From contig NC_134025.1 in the NCBI RefSeq assembly GCF_964204645.1, positions 17,886,001 through 17,950,000 of the forward strand: a stretch of DNA of 64,000 bases, written 5' to 3'. The notes under the pieces are model-generated. The model was given only the letters and a program-made list of their open reading frames with translations, made no database searches and was not told the DNA's origin. A program made the translations under genes and the position numbers. The DNA comes from Tubulanus polymorphus. Its lineage: Eukaryota; Nemertea; Palaeonemertea; Tubulaniformes; Tubulanidae. This document shows, piece after piece, positions 9,925 through 20,471 of the stretch. The first letter of the stretch is position 1; each line of letters starts with the position of its first letter.

Positions 9925-11211
9925 TTAGGCGTCTGGAGGGATAATACAACTTCGAAAATTACAGAGAAAGAAGCATGATGTTACAATGGCATCAGCCAGT
10001 CGTGCATCATTGGTGTTTAATGGCTGAGACAAAATTTTGAAGGTTTTTGCCAATCCAATAACTCTCTCGACGTGGACTCTTTTGCTAGCTATCTTCCTAT
10101 CAGCCTGGACAGATTTTTCACTCATGCGGTTTTTCTTCTTAAAAAACTCTGGAATGTTGATTTCTACATTATAAGGGATGAAGAGATCTTGCACGTTAAA
10201 GCCCTTATCAGCCATAATTGAATCATTTGGGTCAAGCATTTGCTGTAAACGACTTCGCTCACATATTTGTCGATCACTAGTGGAACCACAGTAAATGTCT
10301 GACACGTACGACACTAATCCACCTGGTGATATTCCGATCAAGGCTTTTACTGTATTTCGGTTTTTGTAGGTGGAGTAACTTGCTTGCTGCATCACAGGAT
10401 TCTTAGGTTTTTTCAACGGGATTTCCGTGCCGTCTACAATTACACGTGTACTGGGAAACTTCTTTCCGAAATCACTAGGTGAGAAATACTTAACGAGTTC
10501 TTTTGATGGCCACCAACACAAGTCTTTGAAATGGAAGTATAGAAAATTTATCCATGTCACAAATATATTTGCTACTTGCATTTCAGAAATCTGGAACAAG
10601 TCACTAAGTTCTATGTTAGGACGGTTCAATCGCAACTTAATGAGAGTCAGGAAAAATTGATCTTCAAGATCCATTTTTGGCGTAGCAGAAAAGTAATATT
10701 GCATATCACAAATATCAGTCCTGAATGTGGCGAATATCATTTTAAAATTCTGATAAGTCTGCAACCCAGTGTAATAGTGGAATTTCTTATTGTCAGATTG
10801 AACAGATCGGATTGACAGTCCACCATCCTTTATACACACTTGCACACCACACTCTTTCATAATAAGCTGTTTCGTTTGTGAAGAGATCTCACGGAATGGC
10901 TCACATTCTGAAAGAAAAGAAGACAAATTTCATAAGAAATACAAGCGAAGGCTTTTCAATTACAATTACAATTGAAATAACATAGCCTACCAGTACTCAT
11001 TTCTGCATATGATGGAGTCGTAGTCACTACTTCCTCTGCTATTACTATCTCCAAGCATTCAAGGTAGATTTCTCATCATCATCAATTCTTTTCTGTTTCT
11101 TTTTGGCTCGTTCTTCTCTTTCTAAATGTGCTGTAGATTGTGATCGCTGTTTCCAACAGAAGATATGAGGTACAGCATCCTTCTTTAAGATTTTGTTCAC
11201 CATTGCTCCAC
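9925..11211 (-). pseudogene. ISL2EU transposase, exons 2 and 3 (end of THAP domain plus DDE nuclease)
   Basis: Exon 3 (9925-10907) encodes a DDE_Tnp_4-type catalytic domain: VIVDGTEIPL (Asp 1), IMADKGFNVQDL (Asp 2) and RVHVERVIGLAKTF (Glu). Exon 2 (10991-11211) starts with KILKKDAVPHIF, the usual C-terminal end of a THAP domain, and is followed by a Lys/Glu-rich stretch. The 10908-10990 intron is GT..AG, and the phase joins as MSTECEP. A frameshift near 11060 in exon 2 breaks the protein. Exon 1 lies about 15 kb away because Maverick B is inserted in intron 1. This enzyme would cut and rejoin the transposon ends. Confidence 0.85.
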
Positions 11212-11257
11212 CTTAAGAACAAATGTATGAAATGTGATACATTTGTTGTGTGTTGCA

Positions 11258-11263
11258 AATGTA
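11258..11263. repeat. Left target-site duplication of Maverick B (AATGTA)
   Basis: AATGTA directly precedes the AG of the left terminus and is repeated at 26148-26153. Six bases is the standard polinton duplication length. Confidence 0.95.
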
Positions 11264-11766
11264 AGTAATAGATTAATAGGCTTTCAGGCCAAAGGTCGAA
11301 CGGTCGAGCTCATTAAAAACAAAACATTAAAAGTAATTTAAAAATATAATATATTTTCATAACCGTGTGCATTTTATATTATAACTAAATATTTATTCTA
11401 AGATATCAATAATTTAAAAAGCATATAATCAAATATATTTTAATAATAATAATTATTCTATTCTTCAACTGAAATACACATGGTTATGAAAATATATTAT
11501 AGTTTTAAATTACTTTTAATATTTGTTTTTAATGAACTCGACCATTCAACCTTTAACCTGAAAGCCTATTACCCCTATTACTCTTAAAATATTCATGTAA
11601 ATGAATAACATTTAAATTGATAGATTATTCAATATAAAAGTATATATTTACAACATTATTTCAATATTCATATTTGTGTGAGTTAGATTTTTAAACATTA
11701 AAAGTGTTAGTAAAGTGTGATTGAAATAATACATGATATAAATCATTGAACTTCTAAAATCAATTT
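11264..11766 (+). repeat. Left terminal inverted repeat of Maverick B
   Basis: It pairs with 25645-26147. Its outer 319 bp (11264-11582) is itself an imperfect palindrome with AGTAAT at one end and ATTACT at the other. The inner ~180 bp is ordinary inverted repeat ending just before the polymerase ATG. No gene lies in 11212-11788. Confidence 0.92.
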
Positions 11767-11788
11767 TAATAAAAAATTTAGTATTAAA

Positions 11789-14700
11789 ATGGAAGCAAAT
11801 AAGTACTACTGCCCAACATGTAATATCAATATAGATAAATCCCAAAAAGCAAGACACAATAAAACTAAAACACATTTAGAGAATAAATTGAAACTAGAAT
11901 ATATAGATGATATATTAGAAACTAAATTAGATGAATTAAAGAATGAAAAAGAAACATATAAATGTGATGAATGTAATCAATCATTCAGTGATAAAAGATA
12001 TTATAATGAACATTTAAAATCTAAAAGTCATATTAGAAATAAGAATAATGATATTTTAGGTGAAGATTATTTTGATAAAGATAATGATAAGAAACAGAAG
12101 ACAATTAAAAGCATAAAAAATAAATTAAACAATAAAAGACCATACATGGAAGATGTAAGAAATTATATTAATTCATTTGATAATAAAAAAGATATAGAGA
12201 TAACCGAAGCATTTAAAAGTGATATTGGCCCAGCAGCTATCGACTTTAAATTTCATAAAGGAAAAACATTAGAAGAAAATAAAAAACATTTAGAAAATAT
12301 GAAAAATATTATAAAAATAATTACTGATGTTGAATATCCTAAAATTAGTATATCAGTTAAAGTAAAGTTTATAAAATCTGAAGATAAACCAATATATAAT
12401 ATAAATTCTCATTCACAACATAATATTTCAAAACAACATATAGATGATAAATTAGATAAATGTAATAATGAAGTAAAAACTAAAATAGAAGAGAAATATT
12501 TTGAAGGATCTGGTTTAATATTTGATGAAATAATATTTATGACTTTACATGTTTATAACACAAAATATAATAAGTTAACTAAATCAAAACCAATCGATGA
12601 AAATAATGTATCATATTATAAAGAACCAGATATTGAAGCATCGAGTTATATTAAACTACCATTTAAAACTAATGCTGTAATAAATGTACAAAATGAAGAT
12701 GATAAATGTTTTCTATGGACAATTATAAGTTGTTTACACCCAGTTGAAGATTATAATAAACATACTTATAGATTAACTCATTATAAACCGTTTGAAAATA
12801 ATTATAAGATAGATAAGTATCCTGTTATAATTAAAAACATCCCAAAAATAGAAAGAGATAATAATTTAAGAATAAATGTATTTGATTTAATCAAATTACC
12901 AAATACAAAAGGTAATAATATAAAACATTATACCTTAGAACCTTTATATCTATCAGAAGATTATGATTCAAACGATGTTATAGATATATTATATTATGAG
13001 AATCATTATATGTGGATTAAACAAATAGATTTATTCTTTAGAACAGAAAGTGATCACCATAATAAAATATATCTATGTAGAAAATGTTTACATAGATTCA
13101 GTAATGAAAGTACATTATTAAATCATAAACAATTATGTGAAAATCATGATTATTGTAAATTAGTTTTACCAAATGAAAAAGATAAAATATTAGAATTCAA
13201 AAAATATGATTACAAAAATAAAGTTCCATTTGTTATATATGGAGATTTTGAATCATTAAATAAAGAATTAACTGATCAAGATAGAAAAGAAATATATTAT
13301 AAAAGAAAGAAATTAAATTCTAATGAAAATGATTTTTCAGATGAACCACCAAAAACAAATACAATTAAAAAGATTCATCAATCAGCTGCAGCTTTCGGGT
13401 TATATATTAAATCTGATTATCCAGAACTAATTGAAAGTGAATATTATGATTATAGAAATGAAAATGTTATCAATCATTTTTGTGACTTATTAATTGAATA
13501 TGAAATAAGATTTAGTAAATTATTGAATACAAATATAGAATTTATAATGACAGAAGAAGATAACGAAGCATTTGAGTTTGCAGATAAATGTTATTATTGT
13601 GAAAAGATATTTAATTTTAGAGATAAAAAAGTAAGAGACCATGATCATTTGAACGGAAAGTTTAGAGGCGCTGCACATGAGAATTGTAACTTACAAGCTA
13701 AGAAAATTAACTTTGTACCAGTTATATTTCATAATCTATCAGGATATGATGCACATTTATTCATCAAACAGTTATGCCATAAAATAGAAGAAATTAATAA
13801 TGAAATAGAAAGATTAAATTCAAATAGATCAAAAGATAAAATACCAACTTATGAATTTAGAATGTTAGCTAAAACATCTGAGAATTATGTATCATTCCAA
13901 TTTGGTTGCCTAAGATTTATAGATTCATATAGATTTTTAAATAGTTCATTAGATAACTTATCAAAATCATTAGTTGATGATGAATTAAAGATATTAAAAG
14001 AATATTACCCAAATAATGATGAATTTCAATTAATGAGATATAAAGGAGCAATTCCATATTCATTTTATAAATCACATAATGATTTTAACATAACTGAATT
14101 ATTGAAAGAACAATTCTATGATGAATTAAAAAATGAATATGTTAAAGATGAAGTATATAATAGAACATTGAATATTTGGAATCATTTCAAAATAGAAAAT
14201 CATGGGCAATTAGTAGATATATATTTAAAATCAGATGTATTATTATTAACCGATATATTCGAAAGGATTAGAGATGTAAACCTAAAATATTTTAACATTG
14301 ATCCTCGTCATTGTTATTCATCACCAGGTTTAACATAGGATTGTGGATTAAAATTTACAGATATAAAAATGGATTTGTTAACAAATATAGATCAATTACT
14401 ATTATTTGAAAAATCTATAAGAGGAGGAGTTTCAGGTGTATTAGGGGATAGATATTTCAATGTAAATGATAACCCTGGATATAAGTTATTATATATAGAT
14501 GCAAATAATTTGTATGGTTGGGCAATGATGGAACCACAACCTTATGGAGTATTTGAATTAACTGAAGTTTTACAGAATGAAAATAATGATAAATTTGATT
14601 GGAAGAAAAGAATTCTAGATATTGCAGATGATTCAGATACTGGTTACTTCTTTGTTGTAGACTTAGAATATCCTGAACATATCAAATTTAAATCTAGAAA

Positions 14701-15901
14701 TCTAGCTTACTGCCCCGAACATAAAACTCATGAAGAATTATCAAATTACCAAAAAAGAATTAAACCCGAAAATCATATTCATACAGAAAAGTTAATGGTA
14801 ACTCAAGAAGATGAATATAATTATGTAGTACATTATAGAATGTTAAAGTTTTATTTGAATCAAGGAATGGTTCTAAAAAAAGTACATAGATATATTTCAT
14901 TTAGTCAATCTAAGTGGTTAGAAAAATATATAGATTTTAACACCAAACAGAGAACTGAAGCTAAAACTGATTTCGAAAAAGATTTCTTCAAGTTAATGAA
15001 TAATGCATTCTATGGTAAGACTTGTGAAAATATTAGAAATAGAAATGATATTGAGTTAGTCAGTAATGGTAAAAGAATTAGACATTTACAAACATATCCT
15101 AAGTTCATTGGTAACAGAATATTTGATGAAAATTTAGCTGCAGTTAAAATGAGAAGAACATCAATGAAATTTAATAAACCAATCTATGTTGGCGCTTCAG
15201 TTTTAGAATTATCAAAATTACTAATGTATGAATTCTATTATAATGTATTACAACCACTTTTTGGAGAAAAACGTATAGAAATATTATATTTTGATACTGA
15301 CAGTTACATATTAAAGATAAAAACTGATAACATAACAGATGATTTAAAAACATTAAAACATCATTTTGATTTCAGTAACTATCCTAAAGATCATGAATTG
15401 TTTAGCAATGGTAATAAAAAAGTTCCCGGTAAATTCAAAGATGAATTAGGCGGTGAAGAAATGATTGAATTCATTGGTATTAGATCTAAAATGTATTCAT
15501 ATAAAACTAAAGAACATGAAGCTAAAAAGTTAAAAGGAATAACCAAAAGTGTAGTAGAAAAGAATATTCATTTCAAAGATTACATCAATTGTATATTCAA
15601 TGAAGAAGTTAGAAAACATAAGATGAGATGTTTAAGATCTGAAGATCATGAAATGTTTATTGAAGAAATTGAAAAGATAAGTCTAAACCCATTTGATGAT
15701 TAAAGATATATTCTGGATGATGAAATTCATACAGTTGCTTATGGTTGTAATTAAGATGAATACTTAAAATTTAAAAGAGAAGAAACAAGAGAGAAAGAGA
15801 TAATGAAAAGAATTCTAACGTGTTAATCAAATTTTGATAAAAATATGTATTATAAATGGAGAGTAAACAAACACACAGTGAGAACAACAAATTATTTCTA
15901 G
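11789..15901 (+). pseudogene. Polinton DNA polymerase B (B copy)
   Basis: About 1,370 codons. N-terminus: two C2H2 fingers (residues ~8-29 and ~58-80). Residues ~304-405 look like a thiol-protease-like module (CFLW, later HYMWIK). A third finger lies at ~428-450. Exonuclease I GDFES is at ~485. An endonuclease VII-like insert, VRDHDHLNGKFRG..CNL, is at ~600-640. Exo II is HNLSGYD and Exo III YLKSD. Polymerase motifs: DANNLYGWAM (A), KLMNNAFYGKT (B) and LYFDTDSYIL (C). Stops at 14336, 15701, 15753 and 15824 break it. The long N-terminus and the family point to protein-primed replication of the linear element. No intein is present at YFD/TDS. Confidence 0.93.
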
Positions 15902-16209
15902 ATAGAATTAAAGATATAACAAATGTAAAATCTGTAGATTATAAATTCAAAAAGTTAACAGAATTAACAATCAATAAGAAATATCTAATTACAAATATTG
16001 ATACAGTTACTAATAACTATGGAGATAAATTAGTTATACACTTAGAATATGAAGGATTAAAAGGAAATACATATAAATTCAGAACATATTTACCAGATAG
16101 ATTTCATAGATTATCAAGTGAAGATTTAGAAGAATTATGTTCTGGAGATTTCTATTTCGTATACAAAGGTAAGAATAAAAAAGGGCATCATGAAATAGAT
16201 TTCGAATAA
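15856..16209 (+). CDS. Small conserved Maverick protein, possible OB-fold/ssDNA-binding
   Basis: 117 residues, intact, and near-identical to the F copy at 51619-51972. The ATG lies inside the end of the polymerase gene (out of frame, ~46 nt overlap). The core reads KYLITNIDTVTNNYGDKL, then a beta-rich stretch with FRTYLPDRFHRLS and FYFVYKGKN. That beta pattern next to the polymerase suggests an OB-fold single-stranded DNA-binding protein; this is inference only. Conservation in both copies suggests a needed function. Confidence 0.7.
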   Translation: MESKQTHSENNKLFLDRIKDITNVKSVDYKFKKLTELTINKKYLITNIDTVTNNYGDKLVIHLEYEGLKGNTYKFRTYLPDRFHRLSSEDLEELCSGDFYFVYKGKNKKGHHEIDFE

Positions 16210-16223
16210 AATATGTAAAATAA

Positions 16224-16935
16224 ATGGTGGAATTAAAAGAATACAGAATATTTGTTGATTCTAGAAGACTTACAGATTATAAATCACATAATTTACTAGT
16301 ACAATTAGATAGAGAATTCAAGAATTGTGTAGATTTAAAATTAGTAAATATAAGTTTATGTAATTCTTTTTATAATATATCGGATAAAACTATTGAACAT
16401 AGAGCTTGTTTAGTTTTTAATAGACACATAGATTCATTGGGTCTATATATATTTAAAACCGGGGTTATATAATTTAGATACATTAGCACAAGAAATTAAT
16501 AGAAAAGCCTGGCACAAATTAGGTAGTAGTTCTGGGTTTAGTATTAGATTTTTAAAAAGTGATAGTTCTGATAGAATAAAGATAAGGTTGTCTAATAGTG
16601 AAAAACATAAATTTATGGTAAAAAACCTATAGCTAAACTGTTAGGAATTCTTCCAGATAGATCTTTTACAAATATTGATGCTGCTACACCAAACTTAATA
16701 CCTTACACGCATTTTTATATTTATTGCAATTTAATCGATCCTACAAAAACATTCGAAGCAACTAAAGATATAACTTGTAATTCTGGTTTACTAAACATTT
16801 TACCATTGAAGAATGTTAAAGAATTTGGAACGCAAATAAATTATAATTTAACAGAATGTGATTTCAAACCATGCATTCCTCGTTTAAATAATTTTAGATT
16901 AGAAATTAGAAATCATAATGGTTACTTAATATAAA
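16224..16935 (+). pseudogene. Penton-like minor capsid protein (B copy), broken
   Basis: It starts MVELKEYRIFVD after the TAAATG context. The pattern NISLCNSFYNISDK, then a GLYNLDTLAQEIN segment and a THFYIYCNLIDPT block, matches in outline the polinton minor capsid (penton) family. That family forms single-jelly-roll vertices. Frameshifts near 16440 and 16620 break the frame, and a deletion at about 16935 removes the end. Homologues lie at 27883-28670, 34288-34526, 42066-42598 and 51987-52607. Confidence 0.65.
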
Positions 16936-17179
16936 AAGTAAATCATTTAACAATGCATCAATGATTAATAAAGAAAATTATAATATAAAAAAAGTATTTT
17001 ATTTAATTAAATCACCTTTAGAATATTATGAATTAAATGAAGATGGAATTATTGATGATATTAAAAACATATTAACCAAAATATATGATAATCATAAAAG
17101 TAGTAATGAAATAAATGTTGAATTAATCATAAATAAGATAACTATATATTTTGAAGATAGTAATTTTTTTGATAAATAA
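16936..17179 (+). pseudogene. C-terminal remnant of small Maverick protein (homologue of 27515-27866)
   Basis: The last ~70 codons, ending with a FEDSNFFDK-like tail, match the C-terminal part of the ~115-residue protein whose intact start MNITVGPSICFGFDF is seen at 52624. The deletion that removed the penton tail also removed this gene's start. Rich in Ile, Asn and Lys with no recognised domain. Confidence 0.6.
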
Positions 17180-17401
17180 ATGAGTGATAATAAGTGGATA
17201 ATAACTGGATTATATAATGGCGCATTATTATCAGTGGGAACTGTTGGTTATTCAATGGTATCAAAAAAAGTATTCAAAATGGGAAGTGTTAATGTTGATA
17301 GATTTGATATAAATGATATTTTAAAATTAACATTAGCAGTTACTTTATCTAATTTAACTATTGATTATTTAGAAAAACAAAAATATATTCCTCCCATATA
17401 A
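17180..17401 (+). CDS. Small two-span membrane protein (Maverick B)
   Basis: 73 residues, intact. There are two hydrophobic helices, around LYNGALLSVGTVGYSMV and ILKLTLAVTLSNLTIDYL, separated by a polar VNVDRFDIND linker. Five related copies in the window keep this shape. The ATG directly follows the previous stop in a TAAATG context. It heads a block of membrane proteins between penton and major capsid genes. Function unknown; a virion inner-membrane role is inference. Confidence 0.65.
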   Translation: MSDNKWIITGLYNGALLSVGTVGYSMVSKKVFKMGSVNVDRFDINDILKLTLAVTLSNLTIDYLEKQKYIPPI

Positions 17402-17425
17402 ATGCATAATTATTTTACTAAATAA

Positions 17426-17839
17426 ATGGCTTCTGCAGTTATAACTATTATAGGATCAGCAATTGTTAACGCTTTAGCATTTACTGGTGGCGGTTATTTA
17501 TTCAAGCATATTGATAAAAATGGATCATTAAGACATAACCTAGCATTAGAAAAATATAATAAATCTGCGGAAGAATATAGAGAAAAGAGGCAAAACTATA
17601 TGGATTATATTAACAAGGAATTATATGATCAGAAGATTTCACATAGAGATTTTCAATCAGTTGATGATGCAATGAGTTTATATAACGCGGTAACCAATAA
17701 AGAAAAATTACATCTATACAAACCTAAATTATCAGATTATTATACCCCAAGTAATGAACAGAAGAAATATGAAATAATATGGATTTTAGGCGGAACTGTT
17801 ATTGTTATATTTGTTGCTTATAAGTTTACTAATTATTAA
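17426..17839 (+). CDS. Two-span membrane protein with coiled middle (Maverick B)
   Basis: 137 residues. There is an N-terminal hydrophobic helix (ITIIGSAIVNALAFTGGGYLF), a charged helical middle with YREKRQNYMDYINKELYD, a conserved LSDYYTPS motif, and a C-terminal helix (IIWILGGTVIVIFVAYKF). A 4-codon gap after GSL, relative to copy C, keeps the frame. Similar proteins occur in animal Mavericks as unnamed frames, as far as I recall. Likely a structural membrane protein. Confidence 0.65.
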   Translation: MASAVITIIGSAIVNALAFTGGGYLFKHIDKNGSLRHNLALEKYNKSAEEYREKRQNYMDYINKELYDQKISHRDFQSVDDAMSLYNAVTNKEKLHLYKPKLSDYYTPSNEQKKYEIIWILGGTVIVIFVAYKFTNY

Positions 17840-17857
17840 TTTTTTTTTGCTAAATAA

Positions 17858-18277
17858 ATGGAAGATAAAGTTGATAATATTGATATTATTCCTCATGATA
17901 TAAATAAAACTAAATTAAAAATATATTTAGAAAAACAAATATTAGCATTTGAAAGTTACTTAAAAGTTAAAAAGAAAAAATATTTAAAATCCAAAATTAT
18001 ATATTATTTGATTATAAGTGGTTCGGTTACAATTAGTTCTGTAATAACATTTCTAGCAATATTCAGTCCATTAACACCTTTAGCTATATCAATTGGTGTA
18101 TTAGGATTAAGTTCAAGTGTTTTAACTGGTATAAGTTCAAAATTAAATATAAAAAGTAATAAAGAAAAAATTAAAACTAATATAAAAGAAATTAATAAAT
18201 TAAAGAATACACTAGATTATATAATAAGTTTAAATGGTCATATAACAGTTGAAGAACAAGATATAAATGGCAGATAG
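17858..18277 (+). CDS. Hydrophobic protein with two or three membrane segments (Maverick B), altered C-terminus
   Basis: 139 residues. The N-terminus is acidic, then Lys-rich. Hydrophobic segments lie around IIYYLIISGSVTISSVITFL and LTPLAISIGVLGLSSSVLTG, followed by a Lys-rich coiled tail. Compared with E and F the last residues are replaced by a short INGR ending, because a ~40-bp deletion fused the gene end to the next start. Function unknown. Confidence 0.6.
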   Translation: MEDKVDNIDIIPHDINKTKLKIYLEKQILAFESYLKVKKKKYLKSKIIYYLIISGSVTISSVITFLAIFSPLTPLAISIGVLGLSSSVLTGISSKLNIKSNKEKIKTNIKEINKLKNTLDYIISLNGHITVEEQDINGR

Positions 18278-18751
18278 TTTTCCAAAAGCTTTCCAATATA
18301 ATAAACCAATTAAATATAATATTCCAGCAATAGATTTTAATAAAGATATTACATATAGAAATGAAGTTTTAAATTCATTAATTGATTTATATATTTATGT
18401 TACTCTAAGTAATAATTTTCATGTAAAGATGGAAAATATATTTCATGTGTATACAATTAATTTCAAAAATTTAAATGAGGCAAAACAATGGCTATTAAAA
18501 TCTAATATGAAGTATTGGCAGAACCAATTAAATTTTGCTGTTTTTTGCGCAACAACAGGTTGTGGAATTAGTTGGAATGATCATTTAAACAAACCAAGTT
18601 TACCATTGATGTTATCACTTTTTAGATAACTGATAATATTCAACATGAAATAATTAAAATAAATGATGATAATAAATCCCATGAAAATGCTAAATTAGCT
18701 TTAACTTGTATAGGAATTGTAATCGGAGGAATATTATATTTTCGATTTTAA
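18267..18751 (+). pseudogene. Deleted version of large Maverick membrane protein (homologue of 54054-55378)
   Basis: It starts MADSFPKAFQY, runs to LPLMLSLFR, then a deletion of ~840 bp relative to F removes the middle. The C-terminal ~40 codons with the membrane helix CIGIVIGGILYF remain (to 18751), after a stop at 18627-18629. It overlaps the previous gene end by 11 nt. Confidence 0.75.
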
Positions 18752-18767
18752 TTTTTTTATTATGTAA

Positions 18768-20451
18768 ATGGCAGAAGGTGGAGAAGAAATTCCAATGGAT
18801 CCTTTAGATGAACCTGGTATAAGTGCAACCTGATTTTAGTGAAACAAGTTTTAATGACGGTAATGAGCCAGAATATAATACTAATTTAGGTGAAGATGAT
18901 GATTATGATGATGATTATGATGGAATTAATTCCGAATTACGTGAAAAATTAATTAAATATTTACAAGCTCCTGAAAGTGGTAGAATTTCAACTAGAACAG
19001 AAAGAAAAGAATTTATGGAACTATTAGTAGAACAACAAGAAAAATATCCTGATAAACCTATGGAATTATATAAAATGAAATCTAGAGTAACAGATACAAT
19101 TGTTAACGAACTATTACCAAAAGTTGTAATAGATGAAATTGATACTGAAGATGTTGTAGAACAAATTTTTAAAGATGACCCATATTTCACGAATAATTTA
19201 GAATTTAAAAATGATTCATGGTATTATAATCTTGAATTAAATAGGAATACCGTATCAATTCAATTATCTAGAATGGGTCAAGAAAATATTTTTGAACCTG
19301 GAATGCGAGCATTATCTACAATTGAAGGTTCAAAAGGTGGTAGAGAATTTCTCACAATTATATGGAATGCACTCGATAGAATAAATAAAGAAGGATCAAT
19401 TCCTAATATTGATATAAACAAATATTCACCATTTAAAAATCCAAATCCAAATCCTACTGATGTGTATCCAGAAATGGAAGAGTATGGAAATCGATTAGAT
19501 AAATTAAGATCTTCAACGCCCGAAACATCGAGAAGAGATATTCAACAAATTGATGATTATTCAAGTCAATTACCATTAGTATTAGGAAAACAAATTGATA
19601 GATTAAGTGATACAGAAGAACTGATTAATAGTATATCAGATACATCTGGAATAAATCGAATACAATCTTTACTAGAAAAAGGATTACTTGATTTAACTGA
19701 TGAAGAATTAAAACAATTTCCTGAAAAAGCACGTAGAGAAATTAAAGGTATGCAAGAATCAGCTGGTGAAATTGCTAATATTAAGATGAGATTTTCTAAA
19801 ATAACCATGTTAGAAAAAGAATTAGCTAATGCAAATGAAGAATTAAAACAATTAGAATTAAATAAAAATCTTCAGGAAGCTGATTATGAAAGCAGAAAGT
19901 TAGCTTTAGAAAAAAAAATTGATGATTTAGAATATAACAAAGAATTACAGGAAAAAGAAAGAGATATATTACTAAAATCATATGATCTTAATCATATTAA
20001 AAAATTAAAAGTTATTTTTAAAGAGTTAATAATGAAACCAGATTCTAAAATATCATTAAAAGATAGAATAAGATTATTATCTAAGTTAGAAGGAATCACA
20101 ATTCTTTCAATTCTAACAGCTGTAACTATGGTATTCACAACAATAGGTTTAGCAATATCAAATGCTTTGAAATCTACTCCTACTCCCAATAAACCAGATA
20201 AACCCCCGAATGATAATAATTCTATACAAGATAAAGTTAAGGATGGTTTAAAGAAATAAGCAAAATATTTATGGGAACTATCAAAGAAATCTGCTGCAGC
20301 ATTACCAGGAGTTATTGCATCAATTGTTGGTTTTATAATGAAATCTGCAGGAAACATTATTAACTTTGCTGCTGAACATATTATTTTATTTTTAATTACA
20401 GTTGTAAGTGCTATTATTTTTGGTTTAGTAAACGTGATAAAAAATAAATAA
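18768..20451 (+). pseudogene. Coiled-coil membrane protein, B-type N-terminus
   Basis: It starts MAEGGEEIPMD, then a frameshift near 18815 leads into a long acidic frame (478 codons). Residues ~1-330 form a unique domain unlike the F copy. Residues ~330-400 are a Glu/Lys-rich coiled coil. A hydrophobic helix (ILTAVTMVFTTIGLAISNAL), a Pro-rich TPTPNKPDKPP linker, a stop at 20257-20259 and a very hydrophobic C-terminus (ALPGVIASIVGF, then ILFLITVVSAIIFGLV) follow. It lies just before the major capsid gene. Most likely a virion membrane or spike-like protein; this is inference from position and topology. Confidence 0.7.
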
Positions 20452-20471
20452 TTAATTTTTTTGTTAAATAA

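Larger units (their letters stand above)
7085..11263. mobile_element. ISL2EU-type DNA transposon, left portion (YqaJ gene and transposase exons 2-3)
   Basis: Two spliced genes face each other: a SAP-SWIM-YqaJ nuclease gene on plus and a THAP-DDE transposase gene on minus. From memory, this pairing marks the ISL2EU group of animal DNA transposons (KolobokE-like naming also exists). The transposase's first exon lies at 26349-26538, beyond Maverick B, which is inserted in the intron. Outer ends are approximate. Confidence 0.7.

Noticed and set aside
18915-19808. Ser-rich minus-strand frames opposite the coiled-coil gene
   Set aside because: Antisense of Asp/Glu-rich coding sequence in AT-rich DNA. 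The plus-strand gene is supported by homology to F.
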